A stretch of 44,985 nucleotides of DNA from a bacterium (GTDB lineage Bacteria; Bacteroidota; Rhodothermia; Balneolales; M1805), in contig SBGQ01000182.1 in NCBI GenBank assembly GCA_006226965.1, forward strand, positions 1 through 44,985, read 5' to 3'. The translations under genes were made by a program, and so were the position numbers. This document shows positions 8,887-17,533 of this stretch, piece by piece; the stretch's first letter is position 1, and each line of letters begins with the position of its first letter. The notes beneath the pieces were generated by a model, which saw only the letters and a program-made list of their open reading frames with translations, made no database searches and had not been told where the DNA came from.

Positions 8887-9158
8887 TGGATAAGCCGGAT
8901 TTCCAATATGAACTCACTCAATTAACCGCTTGGCAAGCAGATAATAATGCGCTCATCAGAACTTTTGTTTTTGATGATTTTAAACAGGCGATGGGTTTTA
9001 TAGTTCAAGTTGGAATTGTGGCGGAAACATTAAATCATCATCCAGAAATTTATAACGTGTATAACAAAGTTACTTTTCGACTTTCAACACACGATGCCGG
9101 TAACACGGTAACAATTAAAGACATTGAATTAGCCAAGCAGATAGACCATTTAGTTTAA
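8886..9158 (+). CDS. phhB: Pterin-4a-carbinolamine dehydratase-like protein
   Basis: PCD enzymes dehydrate 4a-hydroxytetrahydropterin to recycle the cofactor of aromatic amino-acid hydroxylases. The 90-aa size fits, and the active-site pattern is complete: E47, H51-H52-P53, Y59, H69 and D79 (in ETLNHHPE, NVYN and THDAGNTVTIKD). The start must be GTG at 8886 (TAGTG overlap with nuoM), because the first internal Met is at residue 36, inside the domain. The gene sits between nuoM and nuoN, so it should be expressed with complex I. PCD-like folds have other known roles (transcriptional co-activation by DCoH; Rubisco assembly by Raf2), so the catalytic role here is not certain. Confidence 0.88.
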   Translation: MDKPDFQYELTQLTAWQADNNALIRTFVFDDFKQAMGFIVQVGIVAETLNHHPEIYNVYNKVTFRLSTHDAGNTVTIKDIELAKQIDHLV

Positions 9159-9163
9159 TACTT

Positions 9164-10606
9164 ATGAACCTGTTAAACGATCTTCAAGCATTTATTCCGG
9201 CAACGATTGTAGCAATCGGCGGTCTTCTTATTCTTTTAGCCGAAGCATTGGCTAATAAAACTTCTATTTCCTATTGGGTAGCAGTTACTTCTGTTGCAGC
9301 AGCACTCATAAAAGTGATGTTCGAACTTACATTACCTGCTACAGAAGCCTTCGGGGGAATGTACATCTTTGGTGGTGCAAATGCTTTTGGTGCAATGGTT
9401 GTGCTTATCGGTACTTTATTCTCCTTATTGCTTTCGAAAGATTTTCTTGCAGCAATCGGATATGACAAAGGTGAAGTTTACGCATTAATACTGTTTGCAA
9501 CCCTTGGTATGCTAACCATGGTAGGTGCAAATGATATGATTACAGTTTTCATCGGTTTAGAAACCATGTCCATCTGTTTGTATGTATTAGCCGGACTTGT
9601 TCGCGAGAACAAACAAAGCAACGAAGCTGCACTCAAATATTTTCTTTTAGGTGCATTTTCAACCGGATTTTTACTTTACGGTATCGCATTGATTTATGGT
9701 GCAACCGGCTCTACAAACTTCGATGTAATTGGAAGTTCTACAAAAGAAGGGTTTGTTTTCTGGGGTGGTGTTTCACTTCTTTTAGTGGGCTTCTTCTTTA
9801 AGATATCAGCAGTTCCATTCCATATGTGGACTCCGGATGTGTACCAAGGTGCACCAACAACAATTACTGCTTACATGGCTACCGCCTCAAAATCAGCTAC
9901 GTTTGTAACATTGATTTTTGTACTGGCAAATGCTTTGAACATTGAAATGGTTCAGATTAAAGAAGCCATATTCTGGGTTGCAGTAGCTACAATGGTTTTA
10001 GGTAACGTAATCGCTATTGTTCAAGACAATGTAAAGCGTATGCTGGCTTATTCTTCAATTGCTCACGCAGGTTATGCTTTAGTTGGTATAATTGCCGGTA
10101 CAGCTGAAGGATACAATGCTGTATTGTTTTACTTATTTGCCTATACCTTAATGAACGTTGGTGCATTTGGTGTAATCGCATTTTATGAAAAGCACAAAGA
10201 AAAAGACTTTACAAATATTGAAAATTTAGCAGGTATTGGTTTTAGTCAACCGGTGATGGCAGCTTTATTATCCATGTTTTTATTCTCATTGGCGGGTATT
10301 CCTCCATTTGTAGGTTTCATCGGAAAGTATAAAGTGTTCGCTGCGGCTATAAATCAAGGTGAAATTACGTTGGCGATTATTGGAGTATTAGCCTCAGCTG
10401 CAAGTGCATATTATTACTTACGTGTAATGGTTTACATGTATTTCAAACAATCAAAAGACACGGTAAGTTTCACAAATCCTGCGTTCATATACCAATTTGC
10501 ACTCATCTTACTATTGTTATTCACGGTTTATTTCGGAGTAATGCCTACAGAATTATCCAAGATTTTGGAAGGATTCGACTGGAGCAGTGCTCTTTCTATG
10601 AACTAA
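9164..10606 (+). CDS. nuoN: NADH-quinone oxidoreductase subunit N
   Basis: This is the third antiporter-like subunit of complex I, with 480 aa and about 14 helices. Conserved residues are E133 in GLETMSICLYVL, K158 in ALKYFLLGA, K213 in FFFKISAVPFHMWTPDVYQG and K243 in ATASKSA, in the positions of the proton channel. It begins 5 nt after the pterin-dehydratase-like gene and ends the nuoLMN operon. I see no hairpin terminator between its stop and the rpsF promoter, so some read-through into the ribosomal operon is possible. Confidence 0.96.
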   Translation: MNLLNDLQAFIPATIVAIGGLLILLAEALANKTSISYWVAVTSVAAALIKVMFELTLPATEAFGGMYIFGGANAFGAMVVLIGTLFSLLLSKDFLAAIGYDKGEVYALILFATLGMLTMVGANDMITVFIGLETMSICLYVLAGLVRENKQSNEAALKYFLLGAFSTGFLLYGIALIYGATGSTNFDVIGSSTKEGFVFWGGVSLLLVGFFFKISAVPFHMWTPDVYQGAPTTITAYMATASKSATFVTLIFVLANALNIEMVQIKEAIFWVAVATMVLGNVIAIVQDNVKRMLAYSSIAHAGYALVGIIAGTAEGYNAVLFYLFAYTLMNVGAFGVIAFYEKHKEKDFTNIENLAGIGFSQPVMAALLSMFLFSLAGIPPFVGFIGKYKVFAAAINQGEITLAIIGVLASAASAYYYLRVMVYMYFKQSKDTVSFTNPAFIYQFALILLLLFTVYFGVMPTELSKILEGFDWSSALSMN

Positions 10607-10618
10607 ATGAATAATCTA

Positions 10619-10649
10619 TTGTAATTGCAAGGATAAGCCCGTATCTTTG
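10619..10649 (+). promoter_or_regulatory. Promoter of the rpsF-rpsR-rplI operon
   Basis: TTG at 10619-10621, a 20-nt spacer and TATCTTTG at 10642-10649 reproduce the Bacteroidota housekeeping promoter. The predicted start, near 10655, lies immediately before the two hairpins of the leader. Confidence 0.75.
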
Positions 10650-10656
10650 CGCCCCT

Positions 10657-10697
10657 GTTGTTAGATACACTAACGACTGTTTTATCCCAATAAAACA
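10657..10697 (+). promoter_or_regulatory. Double-hairpin leader of rpsF
   Basis: Two adjacent stems fill the leader. The first is GTTGTTAG (10657-10664) with CTAACGAC (10670-10677) around ATACA. The second is TGTTTTAT (10678-10685) with ATAAAACA (10690-10697) around CCCA. The following ATCCGAAGGAT can form a 4-bp stem containing the ribosome-binding site GAAGGA. S6:S18 complexes are known to bind and repress rpsF leaders in other bacteria; whether this leader is such a site is inference. Confidence 0.5.
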
Positions 10698-10711
10698 TCC
10701 GAAGGATTAAA

Positions 10712-11086
10712 ATGAAAAAAAACTACTACGAGGTTACGTATATCGTTAACCCCGTGCTTGAAGAAGCTCAAATTAAAGAAGAAGTTGCGAAGTTTTCAAA
10801 ATTCGTAACTGATAATGGCGGTGAATTTGATGAAGTAAACGAATGGGGAATCCGTCGTTTATCTTATGAAATGGATGGTAAAGGAAGCGGTTATTTCGTG
10901 AATATGTACTTTACTTCTCCTAGCGACCTGATTGCTAAAATGGAGCGCGCGATGCAAATTAGTGATAACATCATCCGTTACATGACTTTAAAGTATGATA
11001 ACAAAATGCTTCGTCACCGTGAGTTACAGAAAAAAGGCGCAGTGCCAAATATTTTCAAGACTGAAGAAACTGAAACAGAAGCGTAA
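10712..11086 (+). CDS. rpsF: 30S ribosomal protein S6
   Basis: S6 binds 16S rRNA as a heterodimer with S18 on the platform of the small subunit. The 124-aa protein opens with the typical YYEVTYIVNPVL strand and contains the EWGIRRLSYEMDGKGSGYF segment and the late NIIRYMTLKY strand. The C-terminus is acidic (TEETETEA), as is common for S6. It heads the conserved rpsF-rpsR-rplI operon, with a clear GAAGGA ribosome-binding site before the ATG, and is probably autoregulated through its leader. rpsR begins 18 nt downstream. Confidence 0.97.
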   Translation: MKKNYYEVTYIVNPVLEEAQIKEEVAKFSKFVTDNGGEFDEVNEWGIRRLSYEMDGKGSGYFVNMYFTSPSDLIAKMERAMQISDNIIRYMTLKYDNKMLRHRELQKKGAVPNIFKTEETETEA

Positions 11087-11104
11087 TCAGGAGCCAAGAA
11101 TATT

Positions 11105-11356
11105 ATGTTAAAAAATCCACAACACCCTAAAAAAGGTCAATTACGCGATAAAGAATGTCTGTTTACTAAAGCAGGTATCGAGTATATCGACTACAAAGAC
11201 ACTGAAACTCTTCGTCGCTTTGTGAACGATCAAGGTAAAATTTTACCTCGCCGTGTAACAGGAACCAGTTCAAAATTTCAACGTCAGTTAGCTAAAGCTG
11301 TAAAACGTTCTCGTCACTTAGGCTTGCTTTCATTTGTTGCTGATAACGTTCGTTAA
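11105..11356 (+). CDS. rpsR: 30S ribosomal protein S18
   Basis: S18 is the small-subunit partner of S6. At 83 aa it has a normal length. The family core is clear: [13 protein letters not shown], then [19 protein letters not shown] and [12 protein letters not shown], all rich in Arg and Lys. One cysteine (in KECLF) remains near the N-terminus, a vestige of the zinc-type S18. It lies between rpsF and rplI with short spacers of 18 and 17 nt and is co-translated with S6, its binding partner. Confidence 0.97.
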   Translation: MLKNPQHPKKGQLRDKECLFTKAGIEYIDYKDTETLRRFVNDQGKILPRRVTGTSSKFQRQLAKAVKRSRHLGLLSFVADNVR

Positions 11357-11373
11357 TTCAAAGGATTCAGGAT

Positions 11374-11817
11374 ATGAAAATTGTATTAAAACAAGATGTT
11401 GAAAAAGTAGGTAAGCGTGGTGAAGTTGTAGCTGTTAAAGATGGCTACGGACGCAATTACTTAATTCCTGCAGGTCTTGCAGTTGTTGCAACTGAAGGTG
11501 CAGTTAAAGATGCTAAAGAAAGAAAACGTTTAGTTGCTTTAAAACAAGATTTAAGTGAAGCTGCTGCTGTTGAATTAGCTGAAAAAATTGAAGCTACTTC
11601 TTTAACCATTTCAGTTAAAACTGGTGATGAAGGTAAACTTCACGGAACAGTTACTACACAACAAATCGTTGCTGCATTAGCTGAAAAAGATATTATTGTT
11701 GATCGCAAGGTTGTTTCTCTTGGTGCTGATATCAATGCATTGGGCGAATATACAGCAACTGTCGCCTTGTCGTCAAAAGTAAAAGCTAAATTAAAAGTTT
11801 GGGTAGTAAAAGCGTAA
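11374..11817 (+). CDS. rplI: 50S ribosomal protein L9
   Basis: L9 binds 23S rRNA near the L1 stalk and helps maintain reading-frame fidelity. The 147-aa protein has the N-terminal RNA-binding domain with the signature GEVVAVKDGYGRNYLIPAGLA (about residues 16-36; glycine-rich loop), a long central helix (45-75) and the C-terminal domain with KTGDEGKLHGTVT. An AAGGA ribosome-binding site precedes the ATG. It is the last ribosomal gene; dsbD begins 33 nt later with no visible terminator between them. Confidence 0.97.
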   Translation: MKIVLKQDVEKVGKRGEVVAVKDGYGRNYLIPAGLAVVATEGAVKDAKERKRLVALKQDLSEAAAVELAEKIEATSLTISVKTGDEGKLHGTVTTQQIVAALAEKDIIVDRKVVSLGADINALGEYTATVALSSKVKAKLKVWVVKA

Positions 11818-11850
11818 ATTAGACTCGCTTAACAACCAAATCGATTAGCA

Positions 11851-13737
11851 ATGCTAAAAAAACTCTTTTGGGGGATAAGTCTTTGGATTTTATCCCCTTT
11901 TTATTTTACACAGGCGCAAATCCCTTCGCCGGCAACTTTTTCGGTAAAAGACGCTCCGAAAGAAGTAAGCATAAATGAGACGTTTTCAGTTGTATTTCAG
12001 GTCGCAATTGAAGGCGACTGGCATTTATATGGGTTAGAAATCCCCAAAGGCGGTCCTGTAGCAACAAGCTTTAAATCAAAAAGTGAATTTGTTGCACTAT
12101 CCGGAAAACCATCAGAGAGCAAACCGGACATCGTAAACGATCCAAATTTTAAAATGGAAGTTTCCTGGCATAAAACCGGTGCTGAGTTTACGGTGCCATT
12201 AGTATATACAGGTTCAGAGGCGGAATCATACATTGTTGAAATCGAAGTTCAATACATGTTGTGTAATGACTCAATGTGTTTACCTCCAACTAGAAAAAAA
12301 ATCAGCTTCCCAATCAAAATATCCGGTACAGCAGAGGGTGTAAGTAATCCAATAACAGATTCTGGAGCCAGTGCTGTTTCTGATGATGATGATGATTACG
12401 GTCAATTAGTAGGCTCGGGAGTTTGGAGTTTTATGTGGATTGCTTTAACGGCAGGTTTGGCAGCTTTGCTAACTCCGTGTGTTTTCCCGATGATTCCATT
12501 AACAGTATCATTTTTTTCAAAACAAGCTGAAGGAAATTCTAAAAAAGCAATTGGTGGCGCACTATTATTTGGGCTGTCTATTATTGGAATGTTCACTTTG
12601 TTAGGCGCTTTATTGTCATTGTTTTTGGGCGCAACCGGTGCCAGTAAGTTTGCCAGTAATCCTTGGGTAAATGTCTCAATCGGTATTATTTTCTTAGTCT
12701 TTGCAGTTTCCTTGTTAGGTTTATTCGAATTACAGTTACCGTATCAGGTAACAAATTTCTTAAATAAAAAAAGTAACGAGAGCTCTGGTCTTGTTGGAAT
12801 TCTGTTTATGGGATTAACCATCAGTGCGGTATCGTTTTCTTGTACAGCACCATTTGTTGGTGGAGTTTTGGCGGCAACCACACAAGGTGAATGGTTTTAT
12901 CCGATTTTAGGGATGATTGTATTCTCAGCTGCATTTGCGAGTCCCTTTGTGTTGTTTGCCATGTTCCCTAATTGGCTTCAATCATTACCCAAAAGCGGTT
13001 CTTGGATGAACAACGTTAAGGTTGTATTAGGCTTCGTTGAGTTAGGTGCTGCGATAAAGTTTATTTCCAATGCTGACTTAGTATGGAGTTGGGGAATTGT
13101 ATCACGCCCGTTTGCTATCGCAATCTGGATTGCAATCAGCATTTTAGCGGTGCTATACATTTTGGGTAAAATCCGATTTGCTTATGAAACTCCGGTTGAA
13201 GCGATTACAACGGCTCGTTTATTGTTTTCAATACCCATGTTAACCTTTGCTATTTATCTGATTCCCGGTTTATTGGGTGCTTCATTGGGCATTTGGGACG
13301 CTTGGTTACCTCCTAAACAAGCTACAGATGTGAGTTTAGTTTCCGGTTTTAGCAGAGGCTCATCATCAGAAGATGAATGGGAAAAATGGTCTAAAGATGT
13401 GGAAGCATCAAAAGCAAAGGCGGCAGAAGATGGTAAATATGTATTTATCGATTTTACCGGATATACCTGTACCAATTGTCGAGCAATGGAAGCAAATGTG
13501 TTTCCTTTGTCAGAAGTATCTGAGCGTTTTGAACAATTGGAATTGGTGAAATTATATACAGATGACGGTGCCGATGGCCCAAAGAATCAGTTATATCAAT
13601 TTGAGTTAACGGGAACGGTAGCTTTGCCGACTTACGCACTTATTGACGCAAAAACAGGTAAGTTGATTGCAAAAAAATCAGGGTACGTTGAAAAAGATGA
13701 TTTTGTGCAATTTTTAGACGTGGTTTTAAAGAAATAA
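11851..13737 (+). CDS. dsbD: Thiol:disulfide interchange protein DsbD
   Basis: DsbD carries electrons from cytoplasmic thioredoxin across the inner membrane to periplasmic thiol proteins. The 628-aa protein has all three parts. A signal peptide (1-23) is followed by an N-terminal immunoglobulin-like domain with the redox pair C138/C143 in MLCNDSMCLPP. The eight-helix membrane core follows (about 190-480), with C210 in LTPCVFPMIPLT and C331 in VSFSCTAPFVGG. Last is a C-terminal thioredoxin domain with C539-x-x-C542 in GYTCTNCRAMEANVF. A run of five Asp (178-182) forms the linker before the membrane domain. All six redox cysteines are present, so it should be active. No clear promoter; it may be read from the ribosomal operon. 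Confidence 0.94.
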   Translation: MLKKLFWGISLWILSPFYFTQAQIPSPATFSVKDAPKEVSINETFSVVFQVAIEGDWHLYGLEIPKGGPVATSFKSKSEFVALSGKPSESKPDIVNDPNFKMEVSWHKTGAEFTVPLVYTGSEAESYIVEIEVQYMLCNDSMCLPPTRKKISFPIKISGTAEGVSNPITDSGASAVSDDDDDYGQLVGSGVWSFMWIALTAGLAALLTPCVFPMIPLTVSFFSKQAEGNSKKAIGGALLFGLSIIGMFTLLGALLSLFLGATGASKFASNPWVNVSIGIIFLVFAVSLLGLFELQLPYQVTNFLNKKSNESSGLVGILFMGLTISAVSFSCTAPFVGGVLAATTQGEWFYPILGMIVFSAAFASPFVLFAMFPNWLQSLPKSGSWMNNVKVVLGFVELGAAIKFISNADLVWSWGIVSRPFAIAIWIAISILAVLYILGKIRFAYETPVEAITTARLLFSIPMLTFAIYLIPGLLGASLGIWDAWLPPKQATDVSLVSGFSRGSSSEDEWEKWSKDVEASKAKAAEDGKYVFIDFTGYTCTNCRAMEANVFPLSEVSERFEQLELVKLYTDDGADGPKNQLYQFELTGTVALPTYALIDAKTGKLIAKKSGYVEKDDFVQFLDVVLKK

Positions 13738-13805
13738 AACTTCCTCAAAATGGTTAAGAGATACTTCAAATTCCGCTATTTTGGAGTGATTTAACCTGAT
13801 TCCTT

Positions 13806-16800
13806 TTGAAGAGCATTCGTTATCCGATTTTAGCGGTAGTCTTTCTGGCAGCCTTCGCTTTACCAAGCAAGGCTCAGGAGAGGTTTACTAAATGGCTCAT
13901 CAAAGAGAATCCCAAAAACTCGGATACCCTTAACATTCGAGAGTCGTATATACCGGGAACAATTCAGTTTTATTTAAGCAACGGAAATAGAGACTCTCTT
14001 ACATCGTATAAATTGTTGCCGGAAATCGGTCTTGTTATTCAAGAATTAGGGTATCCATTCGAAAACAAGATTATCGTTGCTTACGATATACCGTTTAGTC
14101 AGCTACTTTCTGATAAAAGAGAAGTTCTCCCAATAGTAAAAGCCGGAAAAGTTGGTGAAACAACGTCTGATACAAGTAAAAGTCGCTCAAGAATCACAAA
14201 TAGCAACGATTTATTCGGTAATTCGAAGCTTTCAAAAAACGGAAGTTTAACGAGAGGTATCACTGTTGGAAGTAATCAGGATGCTTCTTTGGAAAGTGGA
14301 TTACGACTTGATTTAAGCGGTGAAATAGCTGATTCCGTTTATTTAATTGCAAATTTAACTGACCAAAGTACACCGATTCAGCCGGATGGAAGTACACAGA
14401 ATTTGCGGGAATTTGATAGAGTGTATCTGCAATTGAAATCGCCAAATCATCTGTTAGAAATGGGTGATATCGACGTTGGGTTCAATCAAAGCAAGTTTGC
14501 AACTATAAACAGACGTCTTCAAGGAGCAAACTATTCAACAACTGCGATTCCCGGAAAGTATTCGTTTTTAGCAACCGTTGCGCGTGGAATATTTCGAAAT
14601 CAAACAATTACGGCTCAAGAAGCTTTTCAAGGTCCATACCGTTTATCCGGGCAAAACGGAGAAACGTTTATTATAGTAATTGCAGGAACAGAACGTGTTT
14701 ATGTAGATGGCAGATTATTGGTTCGCGGCGAGGAAAACGACTATATCATCGATTATTCTTTGGGAGAAATTGTATTTACTACTCGTGTACTGATTAATTC
14801 CAGATCGAGAATCAATGTCGATTTCCAATATATGAATCAGGATTTTTCACGAACCTTAATAGCAGCAGAAGCAAAATCAGATCCTATGTGGAATCAGAAA
14901 TTGCAAATTGGAGTTAGCTTTATGCGTGAAACGGATAGTGATAATACCTTGTCACAGTTAAGTTTAGGTGAGGCTGAAATCAGCATTTTGGAAGCTGCCG
15001 GCGATGATGATTCTAAAGCTGTTGTCGGTGGTGTAATTCCATATTTCGATAGTGAAGACGAAACACAGCGCATTCCTTATCAGCGTAGAGATACAACAAT
15101 AGGGGGAATGTCTTACACATTTTATAGAGCGATAGAGTCTTCGCAAAATCAAAACGGACTGTATTTTGTACAATTTAGTCGAGTTCAGGACGGTGCGGGT
15201 TCTTATGAGCGGGCAGAATCAGGTATAAATGGTGTATTGTATAAATGGGTTGGAGATGGCTTAGGACGTTATGATACGCTTAGAACCTTGCCAAGACCTC
15301 AAGATCATCTGATGCTTGCTATTCAGGCTGATTTTAAGCCGATTGAATCCCTGAAAATCACCTCAGAAGTTGCGATGAGTCAGTTCGATCAAAATCGATT
15401 TTCTAGTTTGGATGATTCTGATAATGAAGATTGGTCACTATTTCAAAAAGTGGAACACAAAACCAAACAAGATTGGGCTGAAATACAAACAACGTATGCT
15501 TTAAAATATTCAGGAGAGCAGTTTCGATACTTTGACAGACCAGAGGAAGTCGATTTTCAACGTAAATGGAATTTAAATCAATTCGTTATTACAGAACAGG
15601 TTTTACAAGATATATCTACCGACTGGAAGTTTTCAAAGCAAACCAATTACACGGCTGAGTTCGGTTTAATTCAACGAAAAGATATGAGCGGTTGGCGGGG
15701 AAGTTCTCAGTTCTTTACAGATGAAGAAAGAAGAATTGGTTTATCACTGAAAAATGAATTCAACCAATCTCAAGATAAAATTTTGAGATCGGATGGGGAT
15801 TGGAATTATCATAAAATGGAAGTTTTTTACCGCTGGAAATCAGAAAACCACGAAGTTCGTCCCTTATTAGGTGTGTTAATGGATGAACGAAAGCAAATAA
15901 CGACGGGCTCGGATTCAATTCTAAGCAATAGCTATGGGCAATACGCTGCCGAAGTTGGACTCGAATGGACAAAAAAGAAATCATTTAAAATGAACTACGT
16001 CTTAAAGATTCGGGATGATGCTTCCTTTTTAAATTTTGATTTCAAAAAAGATTCCAGAAATACCATTCATCAACTGGGATTTGAAACATTGGATGCGAAA
16101 TTTTTTGAAACAGAAAACACGTTAAGTTATCAGCAAAGAGAGGTGACGCCATTATTTCGAAATCAATCTGCATTAGCAAACAGTGATGCTGTTTTTATAA
16201 AGTCTAACAGCCGATACAGGAGTAAATCCCGCGCACTGGATATTCAGTTTTTTTATGATGTAAACTCACAGCGGACGGCTATTTTACAAGAAACCTATAT
16301 TGAAGTCGGGCCGGAGTTGGGACAATACATTTGGGACGATTTAAACAACGATGGAGTAAAACAAATTGATGAATTTTTCCCGGAACAGACACCAAACGAA
16401 GGACTTTATTTAAAACAATTTTTACCGTCTGATGAGTTATTACCTTCAATAAACTTGGTAAGCAGGGCACGTATTCAGCTTGATCCGGCAAGGGCGTTTA
16501 CATCGAAGCAAAATGATAAAGTTTGGAAACGCGTAGTTGAGCAAGTAAATGGTTCAGTTACATTAGATATAAGAGAAAATAGCACGACTTCAAACTTATC
16601 TGATATTTATTTACTGCGTTTAAATCGTTTTTTGAATGATAGTACAACTTTAGTGGGAAGAATAGGTCTGCGTTCGGAAGTTGTTCTGTTTCAGCGTAAT
16701 ACAGCGCTTTCTTTAAGATTGGGTTATAATGAATCGAGCGGAAAAAACAGACAGGTTTACGGTACTGAAGACCTGAATTCAAAAAGTTATAGTATTGAAA

Positions 16801-17303
16801 CGAATAGTTATTTAAAAAAGAAATGGCAGATATCTACTTCATATTCGTATCAAAATGATGATCGAAGTAATTCAAATTTAAGTTCAAGAAACTATTCAAT
16901 AAGCTCGCATAATTATGCAATAACAACGAGTTATCAAGTTAATCGCGATACTCAGGTTGGATCTGATATAGGGTATAGTTTTAAAAATGATGTACTTGCA
17001 TCTCCCAAAGCGTCATCAGAAGTGTTTAAAGCTGGATTAAATACCAGAATGTATATTGGAGATAAAATTCAAAGCTCAGGAAGAGTGCAATTCAGGAGTG
17101 TTGATGTTGCAGGAGGTTCAGGCGCATTAGGCAATTTTGAATTAACCGAAGGTGCCGGTGAAGGGCAAAATTGGATTTGGTCGCTTCAGGCTACCTATAG
17201 AAACAGCCAGTTTATGCAAACTTCTTTTAATTATGACGGACGAACAATTACAGGCAGACCTACAATTCATACAGTACGTTTAGTGGTTAGAGCGCTTTTC
17301 TAG
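13806..17303 (+). CDS. Very large outer-membrane beta-barrel protein, function unknown
   Basis: This 1165-aa exported protein has a clear signal peptide (cleavage after SKA, about residue 23). A conserved N-terminal block (about 145-245: SLTRGITVGSNQDASLESGL, then a stretch with TPIQPDG and LEMGDIDVG) recalls large uncharacterised surface proteins of Bacteroidota and Chlorobiota. The rest is dominated by alternating polar/aromatic beta strands, as in outer-membrane barrels, and ends in VRLVVRALF, a typical barrel-terminal aromatic residue. Residues 845-856 (DLNNDGVKQIDE) form an EF-hand-like Ca2+ loop. The start has to be TTG at 13806: a TGA lies three codons upstream and no ATG precedes the signal peptide. 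The role is unknown; transport, adhesion or secretion are all possible. Confidence 0.8.
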   Translation: MKSIRYPILAVVFLAAFALPSKAQERFTKWLIKENPKNSDTLNIRESYIPGTIQFYLSNGNRDSLTSYKLLPEIGLVIQELGYPFENKIIVAYDIPFSQLLSDKREVLPIVKAGKVGETTSDTSKSRSRITNSNDLFGNSKLSKNGSLTRGITVGSNQDASLESGLRLDLSGEIADSVYLIANLTDQSTPIQPDGSTQNLREFDRVYLQLKSPNHLLEMGDIDVGFNQSKFATINRRLQGANYSTTAIPGKYSFLATVARGIFRNQTITAQEAFQGPYRLSGQNGETFIIVIAGTERVYVDGRLLVRGEENDYIIDYSLGEIVFTTRVLINSRSRINVDFQYMNQDFSRTLIAAEAKSDPMWNQKLQIGVSFMRETDSDNTLSQLSLGEAEISILEAAGDDDSKAVVGGVIPYFDSEDETQRIPYQRRDTTIGGMSYTFYRAIESSQNQNGLYFVQFSRVQDGAGSYERAESGINGVLYKWVGDGLGRYDTLRTLPRPQDHLMLAIQADFKPIESLKITSEVAMSQFDQNRFSSLDDSDNEDWSLFQKVEHKTKQDWAEIQTTYALKYSGEQFRYFDRPEEVDFQRKWNLNQFVITEQVLQDISTDWKFSKQTNYTAEFGLIQRKDMSGWRGSSQFFTDEERRIGLSLKNEFNQSQDKILRSDGDWNYHKMEVFYRWKSENHEVRPLLGVLMDERKQITTGSDSILSNSYGQYAAEVGLEWTKKKSFKMNYVLKIRDDASFLNFDFKKDSRNTIHQLGFETLDAKFFETENTLSYQQREVTPLFRNQSALANSDAVFIKSNSRYRSKSRALDIQFFYDVNSQRTAILQETYIEVGPELGQYIWDDLNNDGVKQIDEFFPEQTPNEGLYLKQFLPSDELLPSINLVSRARIQLDPARAFTSKQNDKVWKRVVEQVNGSVTLDIRENSTTSNLSDIYLLRLNRFLNDSTTLVGRIGLRSEVVLFQRNTALSLRLGYNESSGKNRQVYGTEDLNSKSYSIETNSYLKKKWQISTSYSYQNDDRSNSNLSSRNYSISSHNYAITTSYQVNRDTQVGSDIGYSFKNDVLASPKASSEVFKAGLNTRMYIGDKIQSSGRVQFRSVDVAGGSGALGNFELTEGAGEGQNWIWSLQATYRNSQFMQTSFNYDGRTITGRPTIHTVRLVVRALF

Positions 17304-17454
17304 ACTCGTAAACCCTTATTTTTCTTGCTGTTTGGGCGGGTGTCATCATTTGTAAAAAAAATGCAATGATAGAATGCAATTCAGACAAGTTTATGTTAAT
17401 TTATAAAAACGTTGAAATTGTTCAGCAAAAGCCAATTTTCAAAGCGTAATAGTT

Positions 17455-17483
17455 TTGACATTTTATACAAATTGCTCTATAAT
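17455..17483 (+). promoter_or_regulatory. Sigma70-consensus promoter of the exb operon
   Basis: TTGACA at 17455-17460 and TATAAT at 17478-17483 are both exact E. coli-type consensus boxes with the optimal 17-nt spacer. A Bacteroidota-style reading (TTTG at 17454, TAATTTCG at 17480) needs one mismatch and a 22-nt spacer. The leader to the exbB ATG would be about 45 nt. Confidence 0.6.
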
Positions 17484-17533
17484 TTCGAGTCTAATTCTTT
17501 TGAAACTAAAATTTATAATCTGGAGTGTATCAT

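Noticed and set aside
17481-17494. TTTCGAGTCTAA resembling a tRNA T-loop
   Set aside because: No matching acceptor or anticodon stem on either side; it belongs to the exb promoter region.
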